Shown here piece by piece: positions 1 through 10,349 of a stretch of DNA of 64,000 nucleotides. Below the pieces are notes generated by a model, which saw only the letters and a list, made by a program, of their open reading frames with translations, searched no databases and was not told the DNA's origin. Every line of letters starts with the position of its first letter. The first letter of the stretch is position 1. Origin of the DNA: Poa pratensis. Lineage: Eukaryota > Streptophyta > Magnoliopsida > Poales > Poaceae. The stretch spans positions 1,839,028 through 1,903,027 of the forward strand of contig CAMZMU010000013.1 in the NCBI GenBank assembly GCA_947311845.1, given 5' to 3'. A program made the translations under genes and the position numbers.

Positions 1-430
1 TTGAATATTGATGTATCCGTTGTTAAACGGGGAAGTGAAGACAACATCAAATATGTATTTGGCTCAGCTGGGATTAGAAAACCCCATGAGTCTGCAGCCT
101 AATACCGTAATCAATTATCTTGATTACATGCTCGCTTGCTGAGCTTTCTTCCGCCATGTGACATGACCAGAAAACCTTTGTTATCTCATAACTCTCAGCC
201 ATTGCCTGAGTCTGGTACACGACCGTGAGTACGACGATCATGTCGCTAAGCAAATTTGCGATCCAACCGCTTCTGCAACTCATGGCCCATGTCAACATAA
301 GACATTGGATAGAGATAGCCTCAACACACTTCAAGCTGTGAGCTTCCCATAAGTAGTTTCGACAACGACCCCTGAAGGAGGAGCGTCGAGGACATACTTA
401 TTCTTGGCAGCCCTAAGTACAAAACTTAGG
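1..430 (-). pseudogene. Copia gag (UBN2-type) remnant
   Basis: Read on the minus strand, this edge segment resembles the N-terminal and middle part of Ty1/copia Gag. An open stretch (minus, 334 to 74) contains FWSCHMAEESSASEHVIKI, like the conserved 'SSVSEHVLKM' block of BARE/Angela Gag. A neighbouring frame upstream reads AKNKYVLDAPPSG, like the early Gag block just after the NFLDWYR region. Stops and frame changes show it is not functional. It lies in the expected place and orientation for the internal region of the minus-strand copia element whose primer site is at 3049-3060. The rest of Gag and pol would lie beyond the left edge. Family assignment rests on remembered motif patterns, not alignment. 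Confidence 0.6.
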
Positions 431-703
431 AAACATACCCAAACAACATATTTACTCCTAATGGTAAAAAGTGGTTTCTATTTTAATTAGTGTACCAAGG
501 TAAATAGCGGGTGTTACGTGTGTCGATCTACAACAATCTAAAGTTCACTAAGACATGATAATTATTTTTCTAGCACTAGTTAAAAATAAACTAATAATGT
601 GCTCCCACTAGTTGGTGTCACTGAAGTCTTTAACAGAGCAAGGATGCACTGTTTGTGGAGGAAAAAAGATAAAGATACTGTTAGCTCCTTGGCTGCATGA
701 GAT

Positions 704-1749
704 ATGATATGTAAACCAAAGAACAAGGGAGGACTTGGGATTATTGATCTTAAAGTACAAAATACTGCATTACTGCTCAGACATCTACACAAGTTTTACA
801 ACAATGACAGTACTCCATGGGTTCAGCTGGTCCGAGATACATATTATTATAATTCGGTACCTCGTGCTGTCATATTATCAGGTTCCTTTTGGTGGAGAGG
901 AATTATTGCTTTGGCTGATACTTACCGAGCAATTACAAGATGTGAAGTGGGCAATGGTCATTCCATTTTGTTTTGGTCTGATCTGTGGCAGGACAAGAAG
1001 TTAGAAGAATTGTTCCCACGCCTTTTTTCTTTTGACACCGACAAGCTGCAATCAGTACATGAGTTTCTGAGTAATGATCAGTGGACTGAAGCTTTTTCAT
1101 TGCCTCTCTCGGTGGAGGCACATGAGGAAATGGTGCAAATGCAGACTTTATTGCAGGATGTTGCTTTGAATGGAGAAGCTAATGATAGATGGATCTGTAC
1201 ACTCGGGAAGGGTGAATATAAGCCTAGTTTGATGTACAGACATAGTTTTAAGCACATTGATACTCACGCTTCCTCTTGCTGGGTTTGGAGGAGCAAGTGC
1301 CAGTCCAAACACAAGTTTTTTGCGTGGCTGATTTTGCACGACAGAATTAACACCAAGGAGATGCTCTTAAGACAACATTGGCATGTCACTGACAACCATA
1401 ATTGTGTTCTATGTCCTACACATCAGATTGAGGACTGGAGACACCTGTTTTTAACTTTAATTTTAGCACCAGAGTATGGAACTATCTGCAGATTGATTGG
1501 CATCCTGGGAACACAAATGAGACACTGGTTCGTGCTAAGAAAAGTTTTTTGGGACCATGCTACACTGAGGTTGTCATCTTAGCATGTTGGGCGATATGGA
1601 AGCAGCGTAATGGTTCGGTTTTCAAGAATATCAGGCCTACTTTTTTAGGCTGGAAGTTCTGCTTCTTTCATGAGGTCACCCTGCTTAAAGTTAGGGTGAA
1701 GGAGTCGGTTTTTACTTCTTTGTCATCATGGCTTGACACTTTGCCATAG
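704..1749 (+). pseudogene. LINE reverse transcriptase C-terminus with zf-RVT domain
   Basis: Coding remnant of LINE ORF2 downstream of the polymerase core. It begins with the usual post-RT block KNKGGLGIIDL. It runs through the tryptophan-rich region (GSFWWRG; GNGHSILFWSDLW) into a zinc-binding RT-associated domain (zf-RVT): KHKFFAWLILHDRINTKEML followed by CVLC and a later histidine. Frame 704-1582 closes early, and the true C-terminus (ACWAIWKQRN block) continues in another frame to 1749, so there is at least one frameshift. An in-frame TGA also lies just upstream of 704, where related sequence (CLWRKKDK) is still readable. No endonuclease or YADD polymerase motif is present, so the copy is dead. 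Confidence 0.8.
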
Positions 1750-1827
1750 AGCTCTCTGTATATAGCTTGTACATAATCTGTAAGTAGTATGTAAATACTT
1801 TTATTCTTCATAATAAAATGTGTGAGG

Positions 1828-1848
1828 CTGTGGGGGGCTCCCCCACAG
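1828..1848 (+). other. Stem-loop at LINE 3' end
   Basis: CTGTGGGGG, loop GCT, CCCCCACAG: a perfect 9-bp stem about 12 bases before the terminal A-run. Its position suits an RNA structure recognised by the element's reverse transcriptase, but that role is inferred. Confidence 0.6.
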
Positions 1849-1866
1849 TAGAAGGTTTCAAAAAAA

Positions 1867-3048
1867 TCTCTGATATTCCTCGTGATCAGGCTTTAGTGAT
1901 TCGGAATCCTCACTCATCAATAGATGGAAGCATGGATACATGGCATCCTCTATGATTAATGGGTAGGCCAACTTGCCGATCACTTCCTGCCGTGACTTCC
2001 GTTCATCTTTCGATGTAGTTCTCCGAACTCATAACTAGTTATGCTTGGACTTCAAGACAACCAACCGATCATGCTGCTAGACGGTTCGTGCCCGCCTCCC
2101 AAACCCTTGGCACACATTACTCATGGAAACATGGCGCACGGTGACAAGCATCTGGTTTGATGGTGCCACGGTTGGATGAGCACGATCTCCTTGATATTGG
2201 TTTATATAGCTTAGATAATTAAATCTGTAGCTCCTTCTGAGGAATCTCCCTAATAATCATGTCTACTGCGCAACCAAGGGAAAAGCAAGAAAACAGGTAT
2301 GAAACATGCACAAGTAAATAACACTTCGTGATGTAGTATAGTCTTCTTCCTTCATATTCCGGTGGCGCCTCCACCGGTGTGGCCATGTCGAGGTTCATGA
2401 CAAGTGCATGCCTTCTCCTAACCTCCACTATCACCATAGCTCGACGAACAAGGAAGAACGGCACGCCGGCCAAAACAAAACAATGTTAGGCAATAACTCA
2501 AAATAAAATTTCAAGACTATACAAAATCACTGTTCCTGCAAAACCGAGTTAGATGCCTCTAACGTTTGTTTGCATCTTTTATCGTGGCTGTAGGATTCCC
2601 AAAACCCCGGAAAAACCTACGGCCCTGTCAAAGCATGATTATTCATGTTGCTAGATTGACCTTGCGGGTGATTGTCGATCCCAACATTACGAAAACGTTG
2701 CGGATCACAATCTAGACGATTGCCAAAGCACGTGACCCCCCGTGTGGACCTAGTCCACATGCCCCTTCCGCTATCAAGTCGACGAGGCCAACTATAATAA
2801 GATTCGAAGCTACTGAAGCACTTCGTTGGCGCCGACGGGCATACTAGGAGCAGCCGGAAGGTCCACGGATTGCCAGAAGTTCGAGATCTTACTATGCCGT
2901 TGGAAACAAGACAAGACCGCATATTGGGAAGCAACCATAAATAAACTGAATGTTGGAAGATATAGACTTCAATAACATACCCGCAAAAACTTATGCGGTG
3001 CCCGCACATCATGTACTCTAGATCAAATCTTGTATCTACGCATAGAGC
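1867..3048 (-). other. Untranslated leader of the minus-strand copia element; no gene
   Basis: No credible gene. The stretch lies between the copia primer-binding site and its gag. At about 2530-2600 it contains a block similar to 52600-52680 in the second copia element (TGCAAAAC, GTTAGA, CGTGGCT landmarks), so both leaders descend from a BARE/Angela-type leader. On the minus strand this block ends in a pyrimidine/TTTTGCAG string that could be a splice acceptor. Confidence 0.5.
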
Positions 3049-3060
3049 GCTCTGATACCA
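3049..3060 (-). other. Primer-binding site of copia element (initiator Met tRNA type)
   Basis: The minus strand reads TGGTATCAGAGC, the classic plant copia primer site complementary to the 3' end of initiator tRNA-Met. One base separates it from the LTR end at 3062. This fixes the element's orientation (minus) and identifies the adjacent LTR as the 5' LTR. Confidence 0.9.
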
Positions 3061-3061
3061 C

Positions 3062-4374
3062 TATTGGGTTACGTGCATGGAAAACAAAAAAAATCACCAC
3101 TACAACGCAACAGCCAAGATCTACTATGAAGATACAAGTGACAAGACATGCATATTTGATCTAACTGTAAATCGTTACCGACACCGTTGAAGCGGAAGAG
3201 ATGTCGATAACGACGTTGATGAAGCTTGTGGAAGAACTCCCTCAGCTATGCCTAGCCAAGAGAATATCGTAGACTCCTCGCATCTCGCCTTGATCCAACA
3301 GAGTGAGATAGAGTCAACCGTTTCTCAATGGATCACCCCTCTGAGTTTCGCACGCATACATCTGATCTAGTCCAGCAGGGCTTCGCCGTCCACACTTGAA
3401 GCACTCACCACTGGTGTATATGAAGGTGGAGATCTCAACACATGAGAAGGAGGAGAGAGAGATTTGATATTAGATCTAGATCAAATCGGAGAGAGGAACC
3501 ATCTAATCCAACTAGAAGGAGATCTAACTTGTGTCTCCAAAGGAGAGGGGGGGGGGTTTATATAGGAGGCCAAGGGGTAGAGGGACTTGGGGAAGGGGAA
3601 AGCTTTCTCCTAGTCCAAGTCAACTTGGGGAAGGGGAAAGTTTTCCCCTTGCCCAATTCGGTTTGGGAGGAGGAGTTGGAGTTGGACTCCAACTCTCCTC
3701 CCCCACCGCCTCAACCGCCGCCGCCTTGGGTGGCCCCGCCTTGGGTCGCACCGACCTAGGTGGGTGGGGCCCACCCTAGGCCGGCCGGCCCTTAGCCACC
3801 GCCTCTGCCGCCTCCCCCCATGGGCCGCAAGGCCCATTTGGGTTTCAGCCAAGGGGGGGGGAACTTCCCCCCCTTGTGGCGCCTTGGCCCACCTGCCCCA
3901 TGTGGGGTGCGGCTGCCTTGTGGGCCCTATGGGCCCACTTGACAGCCCCTCTTGGTGGCTCCAATATATTTAATATTTTGCAATAATTATTTATTAATTA
4001 AATAAATTAATATTTAGTTAATATTTAATTAAATAATATTTGTCTAATTAATTCTTATTTGAATAGTTCCTTTTACAGAATATTTCCCGAATTAATTACT
4101 TATCATATAAAACACTTTTACATGATCCGGGACACCCAGTGTCCGCAGACAAAATTCTCCGGATAAATATTTCCCTCTTATATAAACCCTCGGAATAAAT
4201 CCGACTAGTGATAGAAACTATTTCTATTACTCCGAGACACCTAGTGTCTGCATAATCCAATCTCTCTGATAAAGATATTATCTACCACACAGAAACCATT
4301 CTGGTGATACTCTCTCGGTATCCAGACCAACCATATACACAACAAACTAGAACTGACTTAAGCGTGTTACCCTA
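3062..4374 (-). repeat. Copia (BARE/Angela-like) 5' LTR, first part
   Basis: LTR sequence in minus orientation. Its end next to the primer site reads TATTGGG on the plus strand, a one-base change from the usual TGTTGGG terminus. It holds a GC-rich purine/pyrimidine biased segment (3540-3950), an AT-rich TATT/TTAA segment (3960-4060) and the block near 4360-4374 reading AAGCGTGTTACCCTA. It breaks at 4374, where the Sabrina-like element begins, and resumes at 18867. Open frames in the GC-rich part are low-complexity artefacts. Confidence 0.8.
4370..4374. repeat. Left target-site duplication CCCTA (partner at 18862-18866)
   Basis: CCCTA directly precedes TGATACGTC at 4375, and CCCTA directly follows GTCATCA at 18861. 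A perfect 5-bp duplication at both outer ends proves that everything between was one insertion into the copia LTR plus later nested insertions. Confidence 0.92.
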
Positions 4375-5780
4375 TGATACGTCTCAAACGTATCTATAAT
4401 TTTGATGTTCCATGTTTATATTATACCAATTGTTACATGTTTTATATACACTTCATAGCATTTTTATGCATTTCCTGGGACTAACCTATTAACAAGATGC
4501 CACAGTGCCAGTTCCTGTTTTCTGCTGTTTTTGTATTCCAGAAAAGTTGTTCTGGTAATATTATCGGAATTGGACGAAACTTGGACAGGACCTCCTATTT
4601 TTCCAACACGTACACGGAGTCCAAAGGAGAGACGGAGGCGGCCTAGGAGGCAGCCACACCATGGGGCGGCGCGGGCCCACCTCCTGCCGCGCCATGGGGT
4701 GGTGTGGCCCCCTCGGGTGCCTCCAGCCGCCGCCCTTTCGCCTATATAATCCCCCGACACGAAAACCCTAAATACCCGAGCCATTATCCACAAAAAGTTC
4801 CAGAGACGCCGCCGTCGTCAACCCTAGCTCGGGAGGGTTCAGAAGCTCTTCCCAGCACCCTGCCGGAGAGGGGAATCATCACCGGAGGGCTCTACATCGC
4901 CATGCCTGCCTCCGGAGTGATGCGTGAGTAGTTCATCCTTAGAGTACGGGTCCATAGCAGTAGCTAGATGGTTGTCTCTCCTCCTTGTGCTATCATGTTT
5001 AGATCTTGTGAGCTGCCTATCATGATCAAGATCATATTATTGTAATGCTACATGTTGTGTTTGCTGGGATCCGATGAATATTGAATACTATGTCAAGTTG
5101 ATTATCAATCTATCTTATATGTTATTTATGATCTTGCATGCTCTCTGTTACTAGTAGATGCTTTAGCCAAGTAGATGCTTTTAACTCCAAGAGGGAGTAT
5201 TTATGCTAGATAGTGGGTTCAGTCTCCAGTAATCTGGGAGAGTGACAACAACTTCTAAGGTTGTGGATGTGCTATTGCCACTAGGGTAAAACAGCAATGC
5301 TTTGTCTAAGGATAATTGTATTGTTTACATTACGCAACTTAATGCAATAATCTGTTGCTTGCAATTTAATACCAACGGGGAACACGGATGTCAACCTGAA
5401 GGTGGATTATTAGTCATAGATGCTGTTGGATAACGGTCTATGTATCATGTTGTAATGCCCAATTGAATATCATAGTAGTCATCTTGTCATATATGCATTG
5501 TTATGCGCTCAATATTTTATCAATTGCCCAACTGTAATTTGTTCACCCAGCATGTTAGTTATCTTTTATGGAGAGACACCACTAGTGAACTGTGGACCCC
5601 GGTCCATTCTTTTACACTGATAATACAACCAACTGCAATCATTGTTCCTTTCCATTCTCTGCTGTTTCGTTGGGGCAAAGTAGTTTGATTGTGTTGTGTG
5701 CAGGTTCCACGTCAGCGCGCCACTGTGCTTCATACCTTCCTCTTGGGGTCTCCCAACGAACGTGTGCTTTCACGTCATCA
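4375..5780 (+). repeat. 5' LTR of plus-strand Sabrina-like element
   Basis: TGATACGTCTC at the start and CACGTCATCA at the end; 1406 bp. A TATATAA-like box near 4742 lies in the promoter region. Compared with the 3' LTR it lacks two blocks of roughly 75-90 bp each: one where the 3' copy has sequence after 18587 and one after 18727. This explains why it is shorter than the 1570-bp LTRs of the minus relative. Confidence 0.88.
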
Positions 5781-5792
5781 AGCAATATTTTC

Positions 5793-5810
5793 TGGCGCCG
5801 TTGCCGGGGA
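5793..5810 (+). other. Primer-binding site, tRNA-Asp type
   Basis: TGGCGCCGTTGCCGGGGA begins 12 bases after the LTR end. This string is commonly assigned to tRNA-Asp priming in plant gypsy elements such as the Athila group. The minus relative has the same site at 16855-16872. Confidence 0.85.
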
Positions 5811-5986
5811 GTAAGAGGATTTCTACAAGGGGAGTCTCTCGCTTCCAATCTCTTTACTTTGTTTTTGTCTTGCTTAGTTTATTTTATTTTTATCTTGTTT
5901 GCTTTTAAAAATCAAAAACACAAAAAAAAAACCTGCACCTAGTTTATTTTGGTTTGTTATTAAGACTAGTTCTTTACTTGCTATCA

Positions 5987-6793
5987 ATGGCTACTTTCTT
6001 TGAAACTAGTCCTATGGCTGAAAACAACATGAGAGAGCTTTATAAAATTTATCTTGAATTGGGACATGAAGTGTTTGAAGAGAAAATTAAAAAACCTATG
6101 GAAATTTATTTGCATGATGGTAGCAATGTTATTACTATAAATTCTTTGAACACCATTATTGCTAATGCTATGGAAGACTTTAAGCTTGGGGAGGCCGGTT
6201 TTGATGAAAATGATATTTTCAGTTCATCTACTATTGGGGATAAAATTCATTATGATTATTCCATGCCTCCAATGTATGATGATTATAATGATGGATGTGC
6301 TAGTTTTACTCCCACTATTACTAATGAAATTGATTATACTTGTGTGGAGAGTAATGATACTTTTATGCATGTGGATCATGATAAGAATGCTTTCTGTGAT
6401 ATCTATATTGTTGAGTCTATTCATGATGCTACTGAAAATTATTTTGAGAGAGGAAAATATGGTTATAGAAATCGTCATGTTATTAAATTTCCTCTCTTTA
6501 TGATGAAAGTTTTGAGCTTTGTCTTGTGTTGCTTTTATATGCTGGTTGCTTTAAGACCTAATGGTCATTATGAGAGAGGGAGACATGGCTTCATATATCA
6601 CAATAATATTAAGTCTCATCTCTTTATGTTGAAATTTTTGAAGTTGCACTTGCTTTGCCTTCATATGCCATTGGCTTCATGCTTCAATAATTTGTTTTCT
6701 TACAAGATCCCTTTGCATAGGAAGTGGGTTAGACTTAAATGTGTTTGGTATTTGCTTTTTATGCTCACTTATATTCAACTCTTATACATATGA
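5987..6793 (+). CDS. Conserved retrotransposon ORF of unknown function, 268 aa
   Basis: Start chosen at MATFFETSP because the minus relative begins MASLFDTK at the matching place; an earlier in-frame ATG at 5954 is possible. The protein has an acidic, Asp/Asn/Tyr-rich N-terminal half. About residue 135 onward comes FMHVDHDKNAFCDIYIVE, followed by HDATENYFERGKYG and a hydrophobic stretch (PLFMMKVLSFVLCCFYMLVAL). A second copy of that module follows (GHYERGRHG, then HLFMLKFLKLHLLCLHM), ending with SYKIPLHRKWVRLKCV. The frame is free of stops. No gag, zinc knuckle, protease or RT motif is seen. The hydrophobic modules could be membrane segments or simple packing helices. The role is unknown; conservation between two diverged elements argues that it matters to the family. 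Confidence 0.65.
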   Translation: MATFFETSPMAENNMRELYKIYLELGHEVFEEKIKKPMEIYLHDGSNVITINSLNTIIANAMEDFKLGEAGFDENDIFSSSTIGDKIHYDYSMPPMYDDYNDGCASFTPTITNEIDYTCVESNDTFMHVDHDKNAFCDIYIVESIHDATENYFERGKYGYRNRHVIKFPLFMMKVLSFVLCCFYMLVALRPNGHYERGRHGFIYHNNIKSHLFMLKFLKLHLLCLHMPLASCFNNLFSYKIPLHRKWVRLKCVWYLLFMLTYIQLLYI

Positions 6794-6851
6794 GAGCATT
6801 ATCAAAATTATCACTATGCCTAGCTAAAATGAGTTAAAGAAAAGCGCTTAT

Positions 6852-6864
6852 GGGAGGCAACCCA
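6852..6864 (+). other. Conserved GGGAGGCAACCCA motif after the ORF
   Basis: GGGAGGCAACCCA preceded by AAAGCGCTT, about 60 bases after the stop codon. The minus relative keeps the same motif at 15441-15453 with the same AAAGCGCTT upstream, although surrounding bases have changed. Function unknown; a packaging or RNA-stability signal is a guess. Confidence 0.6.
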
Positions 6865-7523
6865 TTATTTTTATTTCCGCAATTTTTCTTTTCTTTTTTT
6901 GAGTCAAGGAGCTGTTTACTTCTGTAACAACCCCTTTGTATCTTTACTTTTTCGAATTGTTGTGCCAAGTAGATCCTCTAATAGAAAGATGATGCTAGAT
7001 TTGGATTTCTGCGCAGGAACAGATTTTTGCTGTTCACCGTTTCGTTCTTATAAAATTGCCAGAAAATTGACAAAATCTGCAAATTTTTGTGCGTGATCCT
7101 CAAATACATATGCATCTTTCGTTAGTTTTGAGTTTTCCGATCTGAGCAGCGTAAGTGCCTCTAAAAAATTCGTCTTTACGGATTGTTCTGTTTTAGACAG
7201 ATTATGTCTTTTATTTTGCATTCTCTCTTTTACTAGTGTTGAGTGGAATTCTTTTTTGGGTGGAAGAGCTTCACATAACATCAGTGGCAGTAGCTAATGT
7301 TTGAAAAGTAATGGTCATGTTTGTGTCCTTATAGAACATGTGAGTTTTTGATTGTGCACTAACCCTCTAATGAGAATTACTCTGAGTTTGGTGTGGCGGA
7401 AGTTTTCAGGGGTCAAGAGAGGAGGATGATATAATGTGATCAAGAAGAGTGAAGAGCTTAAGCTTGGGGATGCTCCCATGGATCACCCCAGCATATTTCA
7501 AGAAGACTCAAGCGTCTAAGCAT

Positions 7524-7544
7524 GGGGATGCCCAAGGCATCCCC
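7524..7544 (+). other. Perfect 9-bp hairpin in the non-coding tail
   Basis: GGGGATGCC, loop CAA, GGCATCCCC. The counterpart in the minus element (14780-14800) folds identically. It is embedded in a run of PPT-like AAGCTTGGGGATGC words (near 7466 and 7518). Confidence 0.7.
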
Positions 7545-9349
7545 TTCTTCATCAACAACTTATCAGATCATCTCTAGTGAAACTATATTTTAATTCTTTC
7601 ACATCATATGTGTTTTACTTGGAGCGCCTGTGTGCTTTTATTTTTCGCATTGTTATTTTATTTTGTGATCAACTTGTTGGATCCTAGCAATCTTGTTTGG
7701 GAGAGAGACACGCTCCACTTTTTCATTTGAATACTCCTATTCTTCACTTATACTTGTTGAGTATTCTTGTCTAGCACTGCTATGCTTTTAGCTCCTGTTT
7801 TTCATGCATCCCTTGTTCAGAGCTGTTAGTTATTTTAGAGAAAGCACTCTCTTGTTTCATTTATAATTATTTGGAGAGTTTGTGTTGAAATAAGTTGATT
7901 GGTGTTTGCTTGGAACAGAAAATGCTGCATGTGATAGATGGTATAATGGAAAAGCTTACATATTCTTGTAGATCACTGTCTTGGATAATTTGATACTTGT
8001 CAATTGTTTTGAGTTATCAAGTAGTTCATGTTTAAGCTTTTCTATCATGTGGTTAAAACCTATTAGTGAAGAACTATCGTAAAGCTTGTTGAAATTTGGT
8101 TTGTATAATTGGTATCTCTAAGGTCTAGATATTTTCTAGTAAAAGGGTTTGGTTAACAAGGAAGACAGTATAGAGTCTTATAATGCTTGCAATATGTTTT
8201 CATATGAGTCTTGTTGTACCGGTTGATATCCTGTGTTTGCTTCAAATAACCTTGCTAGCCTAAATCTGTACTGAGAGGGAATGCTTCTCGTGCATCCAAA
8301 ACCTTGAACCAAAATCCATGTCATTTGTGTCCACCATAACTACCTATATGTGGTATTTCCTTGCCACTCCAAGTAAATTTTTCATGTGCTACCTTTAAAC
8401 TATTCAAAACTTTATTATTCCTTTTTGTGTCAATGTTTACCAAGCTCATGAGGACGGGGTGGATGTCTTTATGTCACCTGTCAAACAGACTTTACCACCG
8501 GACTAGTGGCATATACATCCGCTTATCCATTAATTTTGCAAAAAGAGCTGGCAAATGGGGTGCCCAGTCCCAATTAATTACAACTTTAACCGCTTAATTC
8601 TCTTCACATTTTTGTCCTGGTTTACCAGACAAGCAATGATACCAGTGAAATATCTGCATGTGTAAACAAAAGAGAAAAGAGGGATGATCTGCCTTGCTGG
8701 TAGAAATAACGGCCTTCATGGGAGCCGCTCTTAAAAGTCTGGTTGGCAGGGGTCATATTGTACTTTCCATTTTCTGATTCGTTGACAATTAACAAACACC
8801 TCCCAAAATTTATTTTTACTCTCTATATGATTTCAAAAACTTAAAAAGCTCTAGCACATGATTTAATCCCTGCTTCTCTCTGCGAAGGGCCTTTCTTTTA
8901 CTTTTATGTTGAGTCAGTCTTCCTACTTCTTTCTATCTCAGAAGCAAACACTAGTGTCAACTTTGGTGCAACAATTTTTATATGCTAGTATATTGAACTT
9001 ATTATATTGCTTTGTGTTGACAAATATCCATGAGATATACATGTTGAAAGTTGAAAGCAATTGATGAAGCTTAAATCTTCCTTTGTGTTGGTTAAATACC
9101 TTTTACTTAGAATCTATTGCTTTATGAGTTAACTCATATGCAAAACTTTTGATGCTTGTCTCAAAGGTACTATTCATGAAAAGTTTTTGCTTATATGATT
9201 CAGTTGTTTGCTCATTATCTATTTGTTAGCAAACTATAGACCATTGACCTGGATCACTTCATTCATAACATGTGCTTTATAATACTATTTGATCAAGATT
9301 ATGATGGTAGCATGTCACCTCAGAAATTATTTTGTTTTTATCGTTTTAC

Positions 9350-9386
9350 CTACTCGAGGACGAGTAGAACTAAGCTTGGGGATGCT
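9350..9386 (+). other. Terminal hairpin and polypurine tract
   Basis: CTACTCG, loop AGGA, CGAGTAG (9350-9367), then AAGCTTGGGGATGCT (9372-9386) abutting the 3' LTR start at 9387. The second part is the polypurine tract by position. The minus relative has the same arrangement at 12938-12975. Confidence 0.75.
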
Positions 9387-10349
9387 TGATACGTCTCAAA
9401 CGTATCTATAATTTCTGATGTTCCATGTTTATATTATACCAATTGTTACATGTTTTATATACACTTCATATCATTTTTATGCATTTTCTGGGACTAACCT
9501 ATTAACAAGATGCCACAGTGCCAGTTCCTGTTTTCTGCTGTTTTTGTATTCCAGAAAAGCTGTTCTGGAAATATTCTCGGAATTGGACGAAACTTGGACA
9601 GACCTCCTATTTTTCCAACACGTACACGGAGTCCAAAGGAGAGACGGAGGGACCAAGGAGGCAGCCACACCATGGGGCGGCGCGGGCCCACCTCCTGCCG
9701 CGCCGTGGGGTGGTGTGGCCCCCTCGGGTGCCTCCAGCTGCCGCCCTTTCGCCTATATAATCCCCCCGACACGAAAACCCTAAATACCCAAGCCATTATC
9801 CATGAAAAGTTCCAGAGACGCCGCTGTCGTCAACCCTAGCTCGGGAGGGTTCAGAAGCTCTTCCCGGCACCCTGCCGGAGAGGGGAATCATCACCGGAGG
9901 GCTCTACATCGCAATGCCTGCCTCCGGAGTGATGCGTGAGTAGTTCATCCTTGGACTACGGGTCCATGGCAGTAGCTAGATGGTTGTCTCTCCACTTTAT
10001 GCTATCATGTTTAGATCTTGTGAGCTGCCTATCATGATCAAGATCATCTTATTGTAATGCTACATGTTGTGTTTGCTGGGATCCGATGAATATTGAATAC
10101 TATGTCAAGTTGATTATCAATCTATCTTATATGTTATTTATGATCTTGCATGCTCTCCGTTACTAGTAGATGCTTTGGCCAAGTAGAAGCTTTTAACTCC
10201 AAGAGGGAGTATTTATGCTAGATAGTGGGTTCAGTCTCCAGTAATCTGGGAGAGTGACAGCAACTTCTAAGGTTGTGGATGTGCTGTTGCCACTAGGGGT
10301 AAAACAGCAATGCTTTGTCTAAGGATAATTGTATTGTTTACATTACGCA
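9387..10349 (+). repeat. 3' LTR of plus-strand element, first part
   Basis: Starts TGATACGTCTC and runs colinear with 4375-5337 of the 5' LTR, then stops abruptly after CATTACGCA, where the nested element begins. LTR sequence equivalent to 5338-5523 is missing from both parts, so roughly 185 bp of host LTR was lost at this junction. Confidence 0.88.

Larger units (their letters stand above)
620..1866 (+). mobile_element. 5'-truncated LINE (non-LTR retrotransposon), 3' end
   Basis: The segment carries the C-terminal part of an L1-like LINE ORF2, a 3' UTR with an AATAAA-type signal near 1812, a perfect stem-loop at 1828-1848 and a short terminal A-run at 1860-1866. The 5' side fades out near 620, typical of 5' truncation during target-primed reverse transcription. 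It lies within the leader/gag region of the minus-strand copia element, so it probably inserted there. I could not identify a convincing target-site duplication. Confidence 0.75.
6794..9349 (+). other. Long non-coding tail of Sabrina-like element
   Basis: About 2.5 kb without a credible gene between the ORF and the polypurine tract. The minus relative has a tail of nearly the same length (12976-15440) that contains the same landmarks in the same order. Landmarks here: the GGGAGGCAACCCA motif at 6852, the block around 7461-7544 with AAGCTTGGGGATGC and a perfect hairpin, and a terminal hairpin at 9350. Confidence 0.7.

Noticed and set aside
1861..1980. Short stretch open on both strands after the LINE
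   Set aside because: No recognisable protein in either frame; too short to claim coding.
3442..3973. Several overlapping open frames rich in Pro, Gly and Arg on both strands
   Set aside because: They lie in the GC-rich part of a copia LTR; open frames there are a by-product of composition and have no family motif.
4464..4931. Open frames of 70-110 codons at the Sabrina-like LTR promoter, repeated at 9494-9839 and 12384-12909
   Set aside because: They recur in each LTR copy with different frames and indels, with no conserved protein; they are LTR shadows.
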